A stretch of 64,000 nucleotides of DNA. Source: Prunus persica. Taxonomy: Eukaryota > Streptophyta > Magnoliopsida > Rosales > Rosaceae. The notes under the pieces were generated by a model that searched no databases, had not been told where the DNA came from, and saw only the letters and a list, made by a program, of their open reading frames with translations. Of this stretch, positions 54,898-64,000 are shown one piece after another (within the stretch, counting starts at the first letter, position 1; every line of letters starts with the position of its first letter). The stretch is from assembly GCF_000346465.2 (NCBI RefSeq), contig NC_034015.1, forward strand, positions 2,276,658-2,340,657, written 5' to 3'. The translations under genes and the position numbers were made by a program.

Positions 54898-55739
54898 CTA
54901 GAGGGGATGCTTGTCTTTGATGAATTCTCATGGTTGCTAGGAGGCTTGCAGCCACTAATGTGAGTTTTGAGATCAGATCCAGATGTCTTTGCTGGGTAGA
55001 AAGTGCTTCCTTTTATAGGCGTTGAAAACCTTAATTTTGTCAAGCCTCCCTCCCCATTTTCTTCACTTTCCTCCATTTAATCTTGTTTGGTGAAATTTCC
55101 CTAGCCTGAACCCATAGGCACGCAGCTTTTTGGGGTTCCAAAGACCTCAAGCAGTTGGATTCTCCATGTGGGTGAGGAGCCACCCACTTTTATTTCTTGT
55201 TTTCTCATCAAAGCTTGAAGAGGAAAGAATGGGTAAGGGTGCTTGGTCAAAAAGGTGATCAGCACATGGGTTTGCTTGGTTTTGATGATTTGGCTTCGAT
55301 CTGGTTTTAACAGAGATACTGGATATTTTATAAGGTGTTGGGCTGGGTTATTTTGTTTCCAGCAGCTTATGAGTTCCCTTTGAGTCAGACTGTTGGAAGC
55401 TTTGGCTGATGTGAGATTTTCTTACGTGTTATGAGCTATTAGGTTTTCTTAAGGTGATGGGCTATTAGGTTTTCTCTCATGCTTACCCATATGTTTGGGC
55501 TCAAGGAATGAGCTTGAGTTTTGGTGCTCCCAAGTAGCCTAAAACTTCCACTCCTTGAATTATCAATGGGCCTCGTGAATACTCATAATCATCCATACCA
55601 CAACCCACTTAGCGAGCCCCAGGCATTTGCGTGGCTTAGGTCCACTTAAACTTGTAACGTGACATGTTGCTTAAATAAGGATTTTCCGCTTGATGTTGTA
55701 CTGGGCTGAAAATATATTTGGACCCAACCTTAGATTTTT
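54898..55739. repeat. dispersed repeat, copy 2
   Basis: This is the longer copy of the sequence at 1-784. It starts with the same tagaggggatgcttg and ends gggcctcaaca. It has extra blocks at about 54920-54990 and 55155-55235 that copy 1 lacks. LTR identity is possible but unproven. Confidence 0.6.
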
Positions 55740-55795
55740 TGGGCCTCAACAATATGTAAGTAAAGATGCTTTTTATTGGGCAAAATCTTGTTAGT

Positions 55796-55885
55796 TCATT
55801 TTTATTTTATTTTTTATACAAATATTCATTTTTATTTTATTTTTTATACAAATATTCATTTTTATTTTATTTTTTATACAAACGA
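55796..55885. repeat. three 30-base tandem repeats
   Basis: Three head-to-tail copies of a unit that starts ttcatttttattttatt and ends atacaaata; they look identical apart from the last bases. Confidence 0.93.
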
Positions 55886-56512
55886 TGATAATAGAGGACG
55901 GAGTTGAGCAATTCCATGAATACTTGAATGTTGACATTTATTTGTAATTAGTTGTGCCTCTCTGGTAGTTGAGCAATCCCGTGAATATTTGAATGTTGAC
56001 ATTTGGGGTTTTTTTTTTTTTTTTTTTGGTGTGGTGTGTGTGTGTAGAATTGCTCATACTTGTATGCATGTTTTGAAATATAAATAAACATGATCACTCC
56101 ATTTTTAGTTCACGGATCTTCACTTATAGTCCATTTGGGATGTACAATTTATCTTTTATAACCGCCCTCGTGATCCAATCCTTTATTTCCATCAATAACC
56201 ATCTAAAACTCGATTGTCTTAATTTAATAAGATCATGTAGATTATGTTTCAAGAGGCGTTATCTCATGTGTTTTCTTGCACATATCCCCTTTTTAAGACT
56301 CATATGATATATATATAGATACATAATCTTGCAAAAGTATATACTTGCACAAAATATAGTTGATGACATGAAAATGACGTCAATAAAGAGTAAGAGAATC
56401 TCCACTGCAGCACACATAATGATATATATATGACGAAAGTTTAAGTTTAGTTAATATATAATAAATTGGATAAGAACATAATTAATTCCCTCAATTATTC
56501 TTCTGCTCTTTC
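55886..56512. other. upstream region of PSY-like copy B
   Basis: AT-rich DNA containing a T run and GT run near 56008-56045 and the promoter of the downstream peptide gene. No other gene is seen. Confidence 0.5.
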
Positions 56513-56520
56513 TATATAAA
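56513..56520 (+). promoter_or_regulatory. probable TATA box of PSY-like copy B
   Basis: tatataaa, followed by accacc, lies 66-73 bases upstream of the ATG at 56586. Sequence and distance fit a plant TATA box. Confidence 0.65.
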
Positions 56521-56585
56521 CCACCATGCTACAAGCTTCCTCTTGCAAGGAATTCCCTCAGACCTTCCTCCTCTTTTTCATCAAT

Positions 56586-56818
56586 ATGCTGCAAAACCCT
56601 TGTCTTAGATTTCTGCTTCTGCTCTCGTTGCTTTTCTCCTTCCTTCTATCTTTCACTGCAGTTCCTACAACCAGTAAGATTAAACACTAGTCAACAAATT
56701 TTTTATTATTTTTTTCTCTCTCTAGTCTTTTTTTTTCTTCCTCCAAATAATTCTGTCTGTTTTGTAGGGAGCCTCAGGTCAGATGATGAATACTTGACTG
56801 TCCAAGAATCACTGGTTC

Positions 56819-56859
<41 letters not shown>

Positions 56860-57163
56860 AATACATGTATGCATATACGTTAATACATAAATTCATGCAT
56901 GTATTAGTTCATTGCAATTTGTCCCACAATTATATTTCCTTAAATATATATACGTATTTCTGAATAATTGGATGGGAAATCTAAACCAACTACAGAACTC
57001 TGATAAGGTTTCTAATAATTTGCAGGGTGCAGGGGATTTGGGGTTGTTTGATGTGGGAGAGGGAGAAGGTTTTATTGAGGGGAGGATGGATATGGAAAGC
57101 ACAGACTATCCGGGGACAGGAGCAAACAATCACCATGACCCACGAACTCCTGGACGAGCTTGA
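56586..57163 (+). CDS. PSY-type sulfated-tyrosine peptide hormone precursor (copy B)
   Basis: I read three exons: 56586-56673, 56768-56814 and 57026-57163, with phases 1 and 0, giving 90 residues. Residues 1-25 form a Leu/Phe-rich signal peptide (LRFLLLLSLLFSFLLSF). A linker with SLRSDDEYLTVQESL follows, then an acidic GEGEGFIEGRMDME segment. The C-terminal STDYPGTGANNHHDPRTPGRA carries the PSY signature D-Y-x4-A-N-x2-H-D-P. The product should be a secreted, Tyr-sulfated, hydroxylated growth peptide; this is inferred from family knowledge. Exon 2 has an uncertain end: the donor I use (CTG followed by GTTCAG) is weak, while the position homologous to copy A would lie after CAG at 56820, where a CT microsatellite now stands instead of GT. 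Both choices keep the same frame and differ by two residues. The gene lies head to head with copy A. Confidence 0.83.
56821..56856. repeat. (CT)18 microsatellite at the intron 2 donor of PSY-like copy B
   Basis: It begins directly after the CAG that aligns with the exon 2 end of copy A, so expansion may have displaced the ancestral donor. Confidence 0.93.
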
Positions 57164-58203
57164 AGAAGAACCAGGCCCCTGTTTTATTTTTAGTATTGGG
57201 TATACGTGTACAGGGCACCGTCTAAAAAATATTTTTGTTTTTTTATTTTTCTCAGACATTGGTATGAAAAAAATTAATGTTATAATACCGTTATGTCGTT
57301 AGACTGATCGTCTGATCAGTAGGCGGGGTGAGGAAATAGGTGACACCCCAGAATGATTGTGGGAGTTGACGGGGGTCGACGACGGTGCAACGGATCTAGA
57401 CCCAAATGAGAGAGAGAGTGGGATTCTGGGTGGGTGGGTTGGTTGGGGCAGCTTGGGTGGCTCTTGGTGGTTGGCTGGGGGTTGTGGGGAAAAGGGATGA
57501 TGGGTCCTTTATTTTTTTTTTCTTTCTTTTATTTTGTAAATTTATTTCTTATTTTTAATTAAGAAATTAAAATTTGTAAGTAATTATATAATTAATTTTA
57601 TTTGTTTTTAGTTCAATAGAGTATAAAAAGTGGCTAATTTGTGTCATGTCATAAATTTAACGGATAAAATGGTAGAACTAAGTTGTAATAATTTATTTTT
57701 TTGGGAGAAAAGTGATAATTGTATTAATAAATTAGGCACAAAGACCATCAGTCATAAGGGCAATTACAAATATCCACGAAGGGGTAATACAAATATGGAA
57801 GTATAGTAACCACATATGATTAATCCAGATACAGGCTATAAAAGGCCAGAGAAATTTCGGCATAAAAGTCGCATGCCTAAATAATGAATCACATTGCCCA
57901 AACCTACAAATACTGTAACTTTTAACTCTCACAAGTACAAAATACAAGTAGATACTAGAAAACAATCAAACACCCAACTCATAAGGAGTTGATGCAATTA
58001 TTACAAAATAAGAAAACTGCAAACAAACAACCAAAAACCAACAAAGCTACCACTACCGTTGTTGCCACCGTCACCACAGCCGCTATCATTACCTTCGAGA
58101 CAGAGAACACTACTGAAATTGCAGCTAGTCACCTTACAACTAAAATATCAACCAACAAAATCACAAATCCAAATAGATCTAGATATAAGTAACATCCTCA
58201 CAA
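57164..58203. other. 3' flank of PSY-like copy B and intergenic DNA
   Basis: The first about 200 bases are a probable 3' UTR. 57730-57990 resembles the antisense 3' region of old retroelements ('gataattgtattaataaatt' followed by 'aaagaccatcagtcataagg'). No gene is supported; the Thr-rich frame at 57989-58192 is low complexity. Confidence 0.4.
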
Positions 58204-58210
58204 TTAAACT

Positions 58211-58308
58211 TCCAAATCCACTAAATGGGAAAGGGGGAAAATAAATGGGGAAAATAAATGAGAGTCCAAATCCACTAAATGGGAAAGGGGGAAAATAAAT
58301 GGGGAAAA

Positions 58309-58382
<74 letters not shown>
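58211..58382. repeat. 54-base tandem duplication followed by a (GA)n microsatellite
   Basis: Two copies of a 54-base unit (58211-58264, 58265-58318) start tccaaatccactaaatggg. A GA run of about 34 units follows at 58314-58382. Protein frames through it are artefacts. Confidence 0.93.
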
Positions 58383-58385
<3 letters not shown>

Positions 58386-58500
58386 GAGAAGTGGCATTCT
58401 CTGATAAGCTCATAATTTCACACATTTGCATGCTTTCTTTTCTTAGTAATTTTTCTTAGCTTCTCTTTATTTTGAGTCTCTTACCTATGTTTGTGTGCTT

Positions 58501-60210
58501 TGTAGGTTAAGACAGCAAGGGGATGACATTTGATACAATTCATGCATGTTAAGGGCTGAGTGGCACAAGAGGAATATGAGCTTAAAGACAAAACCAATTT
58601 GTGCCACACTCCTTGTCAGTCTAGTTTCGTAGGTCATCTTGCAGGCCTCATTTCAGTAACTTACACAGGTCGGATGAGGAGACATCCTTCATAGAAGTTG
58701 TTCCAATGGGTGTCTATTATAACATATCCAAATTTCAGCGCAATTGGATAACTCTGGAGCCCTCAACACATCAAATACTGAACCAAGTTCACAGAAATGT
58801 CATGTTGGCTGCCATCACATTTAATGTGGCTACATCCCTAGAGCCATGTGCTACACATGGGCAGCCATACATGGGAGTCAAATCAGCTCAGAAGCTCAGA
58901 AAGATGAACAAAAGTCAAGCTTTCCATAAAGAAACCATACCAAAGCATGTATTTGTCAGCTGGAGCAGTTGGCAAGTATGGGCAGCTGGAGCAGTTGGGA
59001 GCAGCTAAGAGAGGTGTGCTTCACCAGCCAAAGGGGAGCACGAAATTTCACTCTATAAATAGAGAGTTGCACACTCATTCAAGGGGGAGGGCAGACACAC
59101 ACATTCACTTCATCCATTACTCTCATACACACATTCAGATTCACCACAAAGAGAGAAGGGAGCTTGGAGCTGTCCTGGGAACTTCCTTGCTGCCATCATC
59201 TAGTTCTTCTCCTCTCTTTATCCTATCTATGTATTTCTTATTTTCTGTATTCATAGTTATGTCTAACTAATCCATTTAGTTAGGGCTTAGGATGAAGCCC
59301 TAGTCATGAATATTCAATGTTATGGATGATTTTATAGTTAATTGATTTCCTTGCTTTTATTATCAAGTTGTTAATCTCCAGTTTATTAAGTGCTTGATGT
59401 ATGTTTTCTTGGAGTAGCTAACTAGGATTTTATGCATCTAGCACAGGTTGGGAAGGGGTTTAGATTCACCAATTCTACTCTCCTTTCACAAGTAACACAT
59501 GAATGGCCTAAGAATCATTCAAGGGGTTAATAACCATATGTTGGCTAGGACAGATACCATATTCTAGGACTTGTGTGATTATCATATTCTCAAGGAGCTT
59601 AATGACTCTTGTATGCTTTATTCTAAGTAGATACCATGCTTATGTTGCATATTAGAGATCACGTGTTGTGTAGATACCATGCATAATCACATGCCTTAGG
59701 AGAATCATGCATCTTGCACCTAGATACCATAGGCTTGTATGCGATAATCTATTGTTAATGAAGCTTGAGTCAATTTCTATGCATTCATAACTTGGTTAGG
59801 AAAACTAGTGGTGGATTCCAAGGCTCTAACATCTCTCAATCATTGTTTCACAACTTGTTGATTGCTGCCAGTGTTTACTTTCGAGCATTTTCATTTCACT
59901 TTCTTGTTTTCATTTCAACAACAAAACCCCTCATTTCGAGTGCATGTGTGGTGCTAGGATTCTGTCCTAGACCTTGAGTAATTAGCAAGAGACATTATTG
60001 AATTCGACCTTGCCTTTAGCTAGTTAGTCAGTTTCTTTGTTCTATGTTTTTCTAGCATTCTAAGTAATTTAACTTGGAACCAAGTTACCATTCTCCGTGG
60101 GATCGACCTCGTATTTACATAAGCTATACTATAAACGGTTCGTGCACTTGCGAGAATTAAAGTTGCTGTTTTTAATAACTCATTTTAGTTGTTAAGAATA
60201 GGCTCAACAT
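58501..60210 (+). repeat. candidate solo LTR of a Gypsy-type element
   Basis: This non-coding block has LTR-like parts. A 'ctctataaatagagag' TATA promoter lies at about 59051-59066. A long leader follows with repeated 'agataccat' motifs between about 59550 and 59730. A terminal region, 'ccgtgggatcgacctcg' then 'cggttcgtgcacttgcgag', is typical of plant Gypsy LTR ends. It ends near ggctcaaca at 60209. The left end and target duplication could not be fixed, so boundaries are approximate. Confidence 0.45.
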
Positions 60211-60216
60211 TCTCCC

Positions 60217-60487
60217 TGTAAGATCCCACATCAACCAACGGAGATGGGGTGATGTGCCTTATATATGCACACCCGCATCCATCTAGCACGAGGCCTTTTG
60301 GGAGCTCACTGGCTTCGGAGTCGTAGGAACTCCAAAATTAAGCGAGTTGGGGGCCAGAGCAATCCCAGGATGGGTGACCCACTGAAAAGTTGCTCGTGAG
60401 CTCCCAGAAACAAAACCGTGCTGGCAGAGAGGGGGGGCCAAAGCGGACAATATCGTTCTACGGCGAAGCCGATCCCGGAATGTGACA
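60217..60487 (+). mobile_element. Cassandra TRIM solo LTR
   Basis: 271 bases start TGTAAGATCC and end TGTGACA, flanked by the 5-base duplication ctccc (60212-60216, 60488-60492). It contains the same 5S rRNA-like core as the LTRs at 6671-7289 (aactccaaaattaagcgag, ggatgggtgaccc). A single LTR with its own duplication shows loss of the rest by recombination. Confidence 0.88.
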
Positions 60488-60492
60488 CTCCC

Positions 60493-61770
60493 CCTCCTCG
60501 AAACTCAACAAAAACAAATGTCAAAATTTTAAATTAGAGACAGATGTCAAAATTTTAGATGGAACACAAAGGGGGACAAGAGAAATGGCGACAAAAAATC
60601 TGAAGTTGAAAGTAACAAGTTATTTTGTTTTATTGGATTTATTAGTAGAGGGTATGGTTCGGTTGGATCACTTTCAGAATCTGAAATTGAACTAATCATT
60701 ATTGAGCCGTGCGACTTGATTTAGGTTGGGCTAAAACTACTGGAGAAACCAAACCAAACTATTACTATTGTGCGACATGCAACTATGCAAGTAAGGGTGT
60801 CTGTAGGGAGAAACATAGCTTGTCGAAACCCCAATACATATACCATTTGAGTTTCTGATAGCTACACCTAAACTAGTTGTTTGAGGATTAGCCTCAGATG
60901 GTATATAGAATACCCTAAACCTTGATTATAGAATACCCTAAATCTTAATTATAGAATACTATAATAATATGATCACGTGGTATATCTTGTACATGTGTCA
61001 TGATTTTGACTATGAAATTTATAATTTTTTTTTTCTTTTTACGCTAATGTGAGCCGTGTTTTAAAACGTTTACATCAGAGGATGGCGTTGAGGATCTCCC
61101 CATAGCTACGCAATTAATTTTTTCTTCACAAGACCTTCCTTTGTTTTGTGTTTAGCCCATTTATCGTATGCTATATATTTGGCTGAGGTGTCCAACTTTA
61201 ATGAAGATTTACGTTATTACGCTATGGCTTATGCCATCTAGGATAAACTGACACTTAAAAAAAGTTTGAGACTTTAAAAGGCCTTAGAACTGCTTTTTGT
61301 GTGTCTTGTGAAGATATTTGTAGTATTATTGTTATACTTGTTTGGATTTCTAAGTAAGTTTGGGTGTCTCGATGATTTATGTGTTGTTTGGTTGATTTTT
61401 ATCGTTAAATAACACATAAAATAATTCAAGTCTCAAAAGGTTTACGCTTCACCGCCTCAAAAGTCTTATTGGAAACAAAATGATCTAAGCTAATAGGGGC
61501 ATTTGACTCCGTCCCAAATTAAACTAAAAATCCATAAACAGCCAGGCCCAATAAAATTGGGTTGGAGAGAACTAAGCTATGCAATGTTTTATAAAGCCCT
61601 TCCACACATCAAGAGCAAGACATGGGCCAGACAAACACACAGACAAATGAGAAAGGCAAAAGAGGCCGATCAAAAGAACGAAACCTGCAAAAGACGTTGA
61701 AGGCTGCCCTACGCAAGCACTTTACTCTTTTTTTCCTTTATATAGCTTTTTTTTCTTTCATGCTTTCTAC
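60493..61770. other. intergenic region without a supported gene
   Basis: AT-rich DNA with a three-copy 'tatagaataccctaaa(t/c)cttgatta' repeat at about 60904-60966. Short frames near 61503-61828 lack domains. The last eight bases (ctttctac, 61763-61770) are a transposon target duplication. Confidence 0.45.
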
Positions 61771-62359
61771 TAGGGGTGGGCACTCAAACCGGCGAACCGA
61801 AAATCCGAGCCGAATCGTACCGAACTAAACCGGAAAAAAATCGAGTTGACCAAAAAGTCAAAAACCGGTCAAAAACCGAATCGGACCGGTTTGGACCGGT
61901 TCCGGATCCGGTTCCATGTCTTCAAAAACCGAACCGGGCCGAACCGAACCGGTGAAACTAAAAAAATATATAATTTCAATATATATTTATATTTAATGCT
62001 ATATTTTTAATTTCACTAAAAAAAACCTAATATTTATCCAAGTTCAATGTCAAAATATCTCTCTTTTCTTACTTTAATATTTATTTTTTATATGAAATTG
62101 AGTAATTTGTTAATTTTCAAGTAAAAAAATAATATTTCAGTTGAGAATTGTATTAAAAAACAATTTAAAAAAATAATTTTTATAATCCGGTTCAAAACCG
62201 AACTGGAACCGGAACCGGACCGAAACCGGTTCAAACCGAACCGGACAGTTTTTAAAATTTTTTTTATTAAAACTGAACCGAACCAAACCGGATAAATAGT
62301 ATCGGATCGGTTCTAATTTTAGGCAAAAACCGGTCCAAACCGAACCGTGCCCACCCCTG
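61771..62359. mobile_element. hAT-type MITE with internal accgg/ccggtt arrays
   Basis: 589 bases with terminal inverted repeats TAGGGGTGGGCAC (left) and CAGGGGTGGGCAC (right, other strand), flanked by the perfect 8-base duplication ctttctac (61763-61770, 62360-62367). Both arms contain many copies of aaccgaaccgg-type motifs, while the centre is AT-rich. It has no coding capacity. Confidence 0.85.
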
Positions 62360-62794
62360 CTTTCTACTCTCTCTTCTCTTTTCACTTTTCTGTTTTCCTC
62401 AGACGGCCCTACACACACACTTTACCATTTTGTGCCTACATATAGCTTATTTTTTTTCTCAATCTCTTGGCCATGGATTCACCTGGTTTCTTACTTGGAC
62501 TCCAGGTGGCATCACCCCATGAACCCCACTGACCGCGCAATAAAATAAACTCAAAAAATGTGATGAAAAGTTTAAAAGGAACACGAAAAGAAACTTAGAA
62601 TACAAAAAGAATTGGTACTTTGATGCTTCACGTTCTTGGTGCTTTTTGAGCTAAAGGGTACTTTACTGGGAGGGGTTCTGGCTTTTGAAGCGTCTTTTAT
62701 AAATCAAAACCTTACTTTTTTATTTGTATTGGATGGGTTTTGGAGTTGGGTTTTTATGTATGTCAAGGCAAAGGCCATCAGTTTTTGTGGAGAT
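62360..62794. promoter_or_regulatory. 5' flank and leader of the CDF-like gene
   Basis: Contains the presumed promoter and 5' UTR. An upstream in-frame reading (from 62636) runs into the start codon without a stop; I treat it as leader because the protein family begins at MSE. Confidence 0.4.
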
Positions 62795-62932
62795 ATGTCT
62801 GAGACAGAGAGCAGAAGCAATGAAAATAGCAATGACATCAAGCTCTTTGGGAGGACCATTCCATTGCTTCAAACCCAGATTGCAGCTATCACTTGCAAGA
62901 ATTCCCAGGTTCCACCCAAGTCTCAATTCATG
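62795..62932 (+). CDS. probable cycling Dof factor (CDF), first exon only
   Basis: The ATG at 62795 opens 46 codons that end ATG followed by GTATGT, a good splice donor at 62933. The peptide begins MSETESR and contains DIKLFGRTIPLLQTQI, which matches the conserved N-terminal motif of CDF proteins (DPAIKLFGKTIPLPE type) used for TOPLESS-type co-repressor contact. The Dof zinc finger would lie in the next exon, beyond the window. CDFs are nuclear transcription factors that repress CO and FT under circadian control and affect stress tolerance; this is inferred from the motif only. The start is chosen at MSE and not at the upstream ATGs at 62636 or 62756. The rest of the window (62933-64000) would be intron 1. 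Confidence 0.65.
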
Positions 62933-64000
62933 GTATGTTTGATGTTTCTATGGTCTTTTTAAATTTATTCTTTAAATATTGAGAGTATTTTTGAGGAATT
63001 TTAGGTTCTTATGCTCCCAGTGGATTGTGTACTTCAATTTTTTTTTTTTGTTCCAATTTCAATGCTGGAAATTTAATTATGATTTTACAGTAGCAGAAAA
63101 AGAAGACTCTGTTTTTACGATTTCCTTCTTGTGAGAATTAGTTATGGGAAGGTTGCCTTCTTCATGGGTTTTTGTTGATTATATTATCACCTTACTGCTT
63201 TCTTCCAAACAGTAATCTGTTTCTGCCCTTCCAGAGAAGCAATTCATATGCATTGGGTGCTAATTAATTTCTTACTAAGGAAGATAATTTCTTTTTTCTT
63301 TCTATTTTATTTTTCCTTCATTGGGGAAGCTTTCTAAATGTAGGTTAATGTTGTTTAGCTTTCTAAATTTAGGTTCATGGTACATTTTATGTTTGGTTAT
63401 TAAGGAAAAGGAACTCTAATTAAAGATAAAGAATACGAAATTGTACCCAAAAAATTTGAAAAGAAAGGGATGAATTAAAGATCATAAGCCGCTTGCTTGG
63501 AACAGGCCAAAAGAAGTTACTTGGTTGGAGATATTGATTATGTGACTCTTGTGAGGACAATGTATTGACTATTGCCAGGAAATTTGGCATTCTTCTCCAT
63601 TTCTCTTTTCCTTTTTTCTTGTTGGTTTGAAATATTCAAACCAGGTATGTACTTAATTGCTTTCCTTTTCTTACGCGCATGTTTTTCAAATTTACTAATG
63701 GATTTATCATGACAGAAATATGTGTTTTTCTTATGAATGATTTACATTATTAAAGCAGATCAGCAGATCAAGTTTCTATATGTATTTCTTAGCTTCTAAT
63801 TACTTAAGAACTAGAAAATCAGTTTTAATATTAGTTAAAGTACTGGTCATTAACTGGCGATTGGTTGTGCTAAAATGATTTCGCTTTTATACTTAATCAT
63901 GTCATTAGGCGTGCTCCCGAATAATTGCTGATGTATAAATTTAGATTGAGGGAGAAGTAAACATAGAGAGAATTGTAAGGAAATTCCATGTGACGATTGT
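62933..64000 (+). other. presumed intron 1 of the CDF-like gene, running off the window
   Basis: AT- and T-rich DNA with no domain-bearing frame and no Dof motif (CxxC-x21-CxxC) in any visible reading. It is consistent with a long first intron. Confidence 0.45.

Overview
This window is nuclear DNA of a flowering plant. It has GT-AG introns, AT-rich intergenic DNA, long CT/GA microsatellites and nested plant transposons. The gene set (choline transporter-like, QUIRKY-type MCTP, GlcAT14, PSY peptides, a CDF-type Dof start) and Cassandra retroelements carrying 5S rRNA suggest a eudicot. A rosid, perhaps Rosaceae/Prunus, is my inference and is not proven by the sequence. One 100-base run of N (2352-2451) marks an assembly gap.

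Layout. 1-784: a dispersed repeat with a second copy at 54898-55739. 1151-3089 (+): a three-exon chloroplast-type DnaJ zinc-finger protein. 3681-5365 (-): a three-exon choline transporter-like protein, convergent with the first gene. 6671-7289: a complete Cassandra TRIM with 5S rRNA sequence in both LTRs, then a 244-base tandem duplication. 9578-14615 (+): a young Ty1/Copia element with near-identical LTRs and a broken gag, lying 118 bases upstream of an exon-like reading. 14616-20700: unassigned fragments, a possible solo LTR and a small PIF/Harbinger MITE. 21027-23531 (+): a four-exon GlcAT14-type glycosyltransferase. 24854-27877 (-): an intronless MCTP. 29854-31032: two abutting MITEs.

32555-47117 is a nested structure. 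A long-terminal-inverted-repeat DNA element (8-base target duplication) was split by a 13.5-kb Ty3/Gypsy Tat-lineage element (33137-46593, minus strand, 5-base target duplication). The Tat element carries an intron-containing antisense gene with a plant mobile domain (35848-38966, +), four 100-base tandem repeats in front of that gene, and its own decayed gag-pol.

47756-52650 holds degraded Copia remnants that bracket the first of two sulfated-tyrosine-peptide precursor genes of PSY type (50237-50703, -). The second (56586-57163, +) lies about 5.9 kb away, head to head. 58211-60487 holds a GA microsatellite, a probable LTR and a Cassandra solo LTR. 61771-62359 is a hAT-type MITE. The window ends in the first intron of a probable cycling Dof factor gene (first exon 62795-62932, +).

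The host genes do not form one pathway. They cover plastid protein assembly (DnaJ zinc finger), choline transport, arabinogalactan glycosylation (GlcAT14), plasmodesmal or membrane-contact signalling (MCTP), peptide hormone signalling (PSY) and photoperiod or stress transcription (CDF). The transposons account for most of the remaining sequence and show several rounds of nested insertion.
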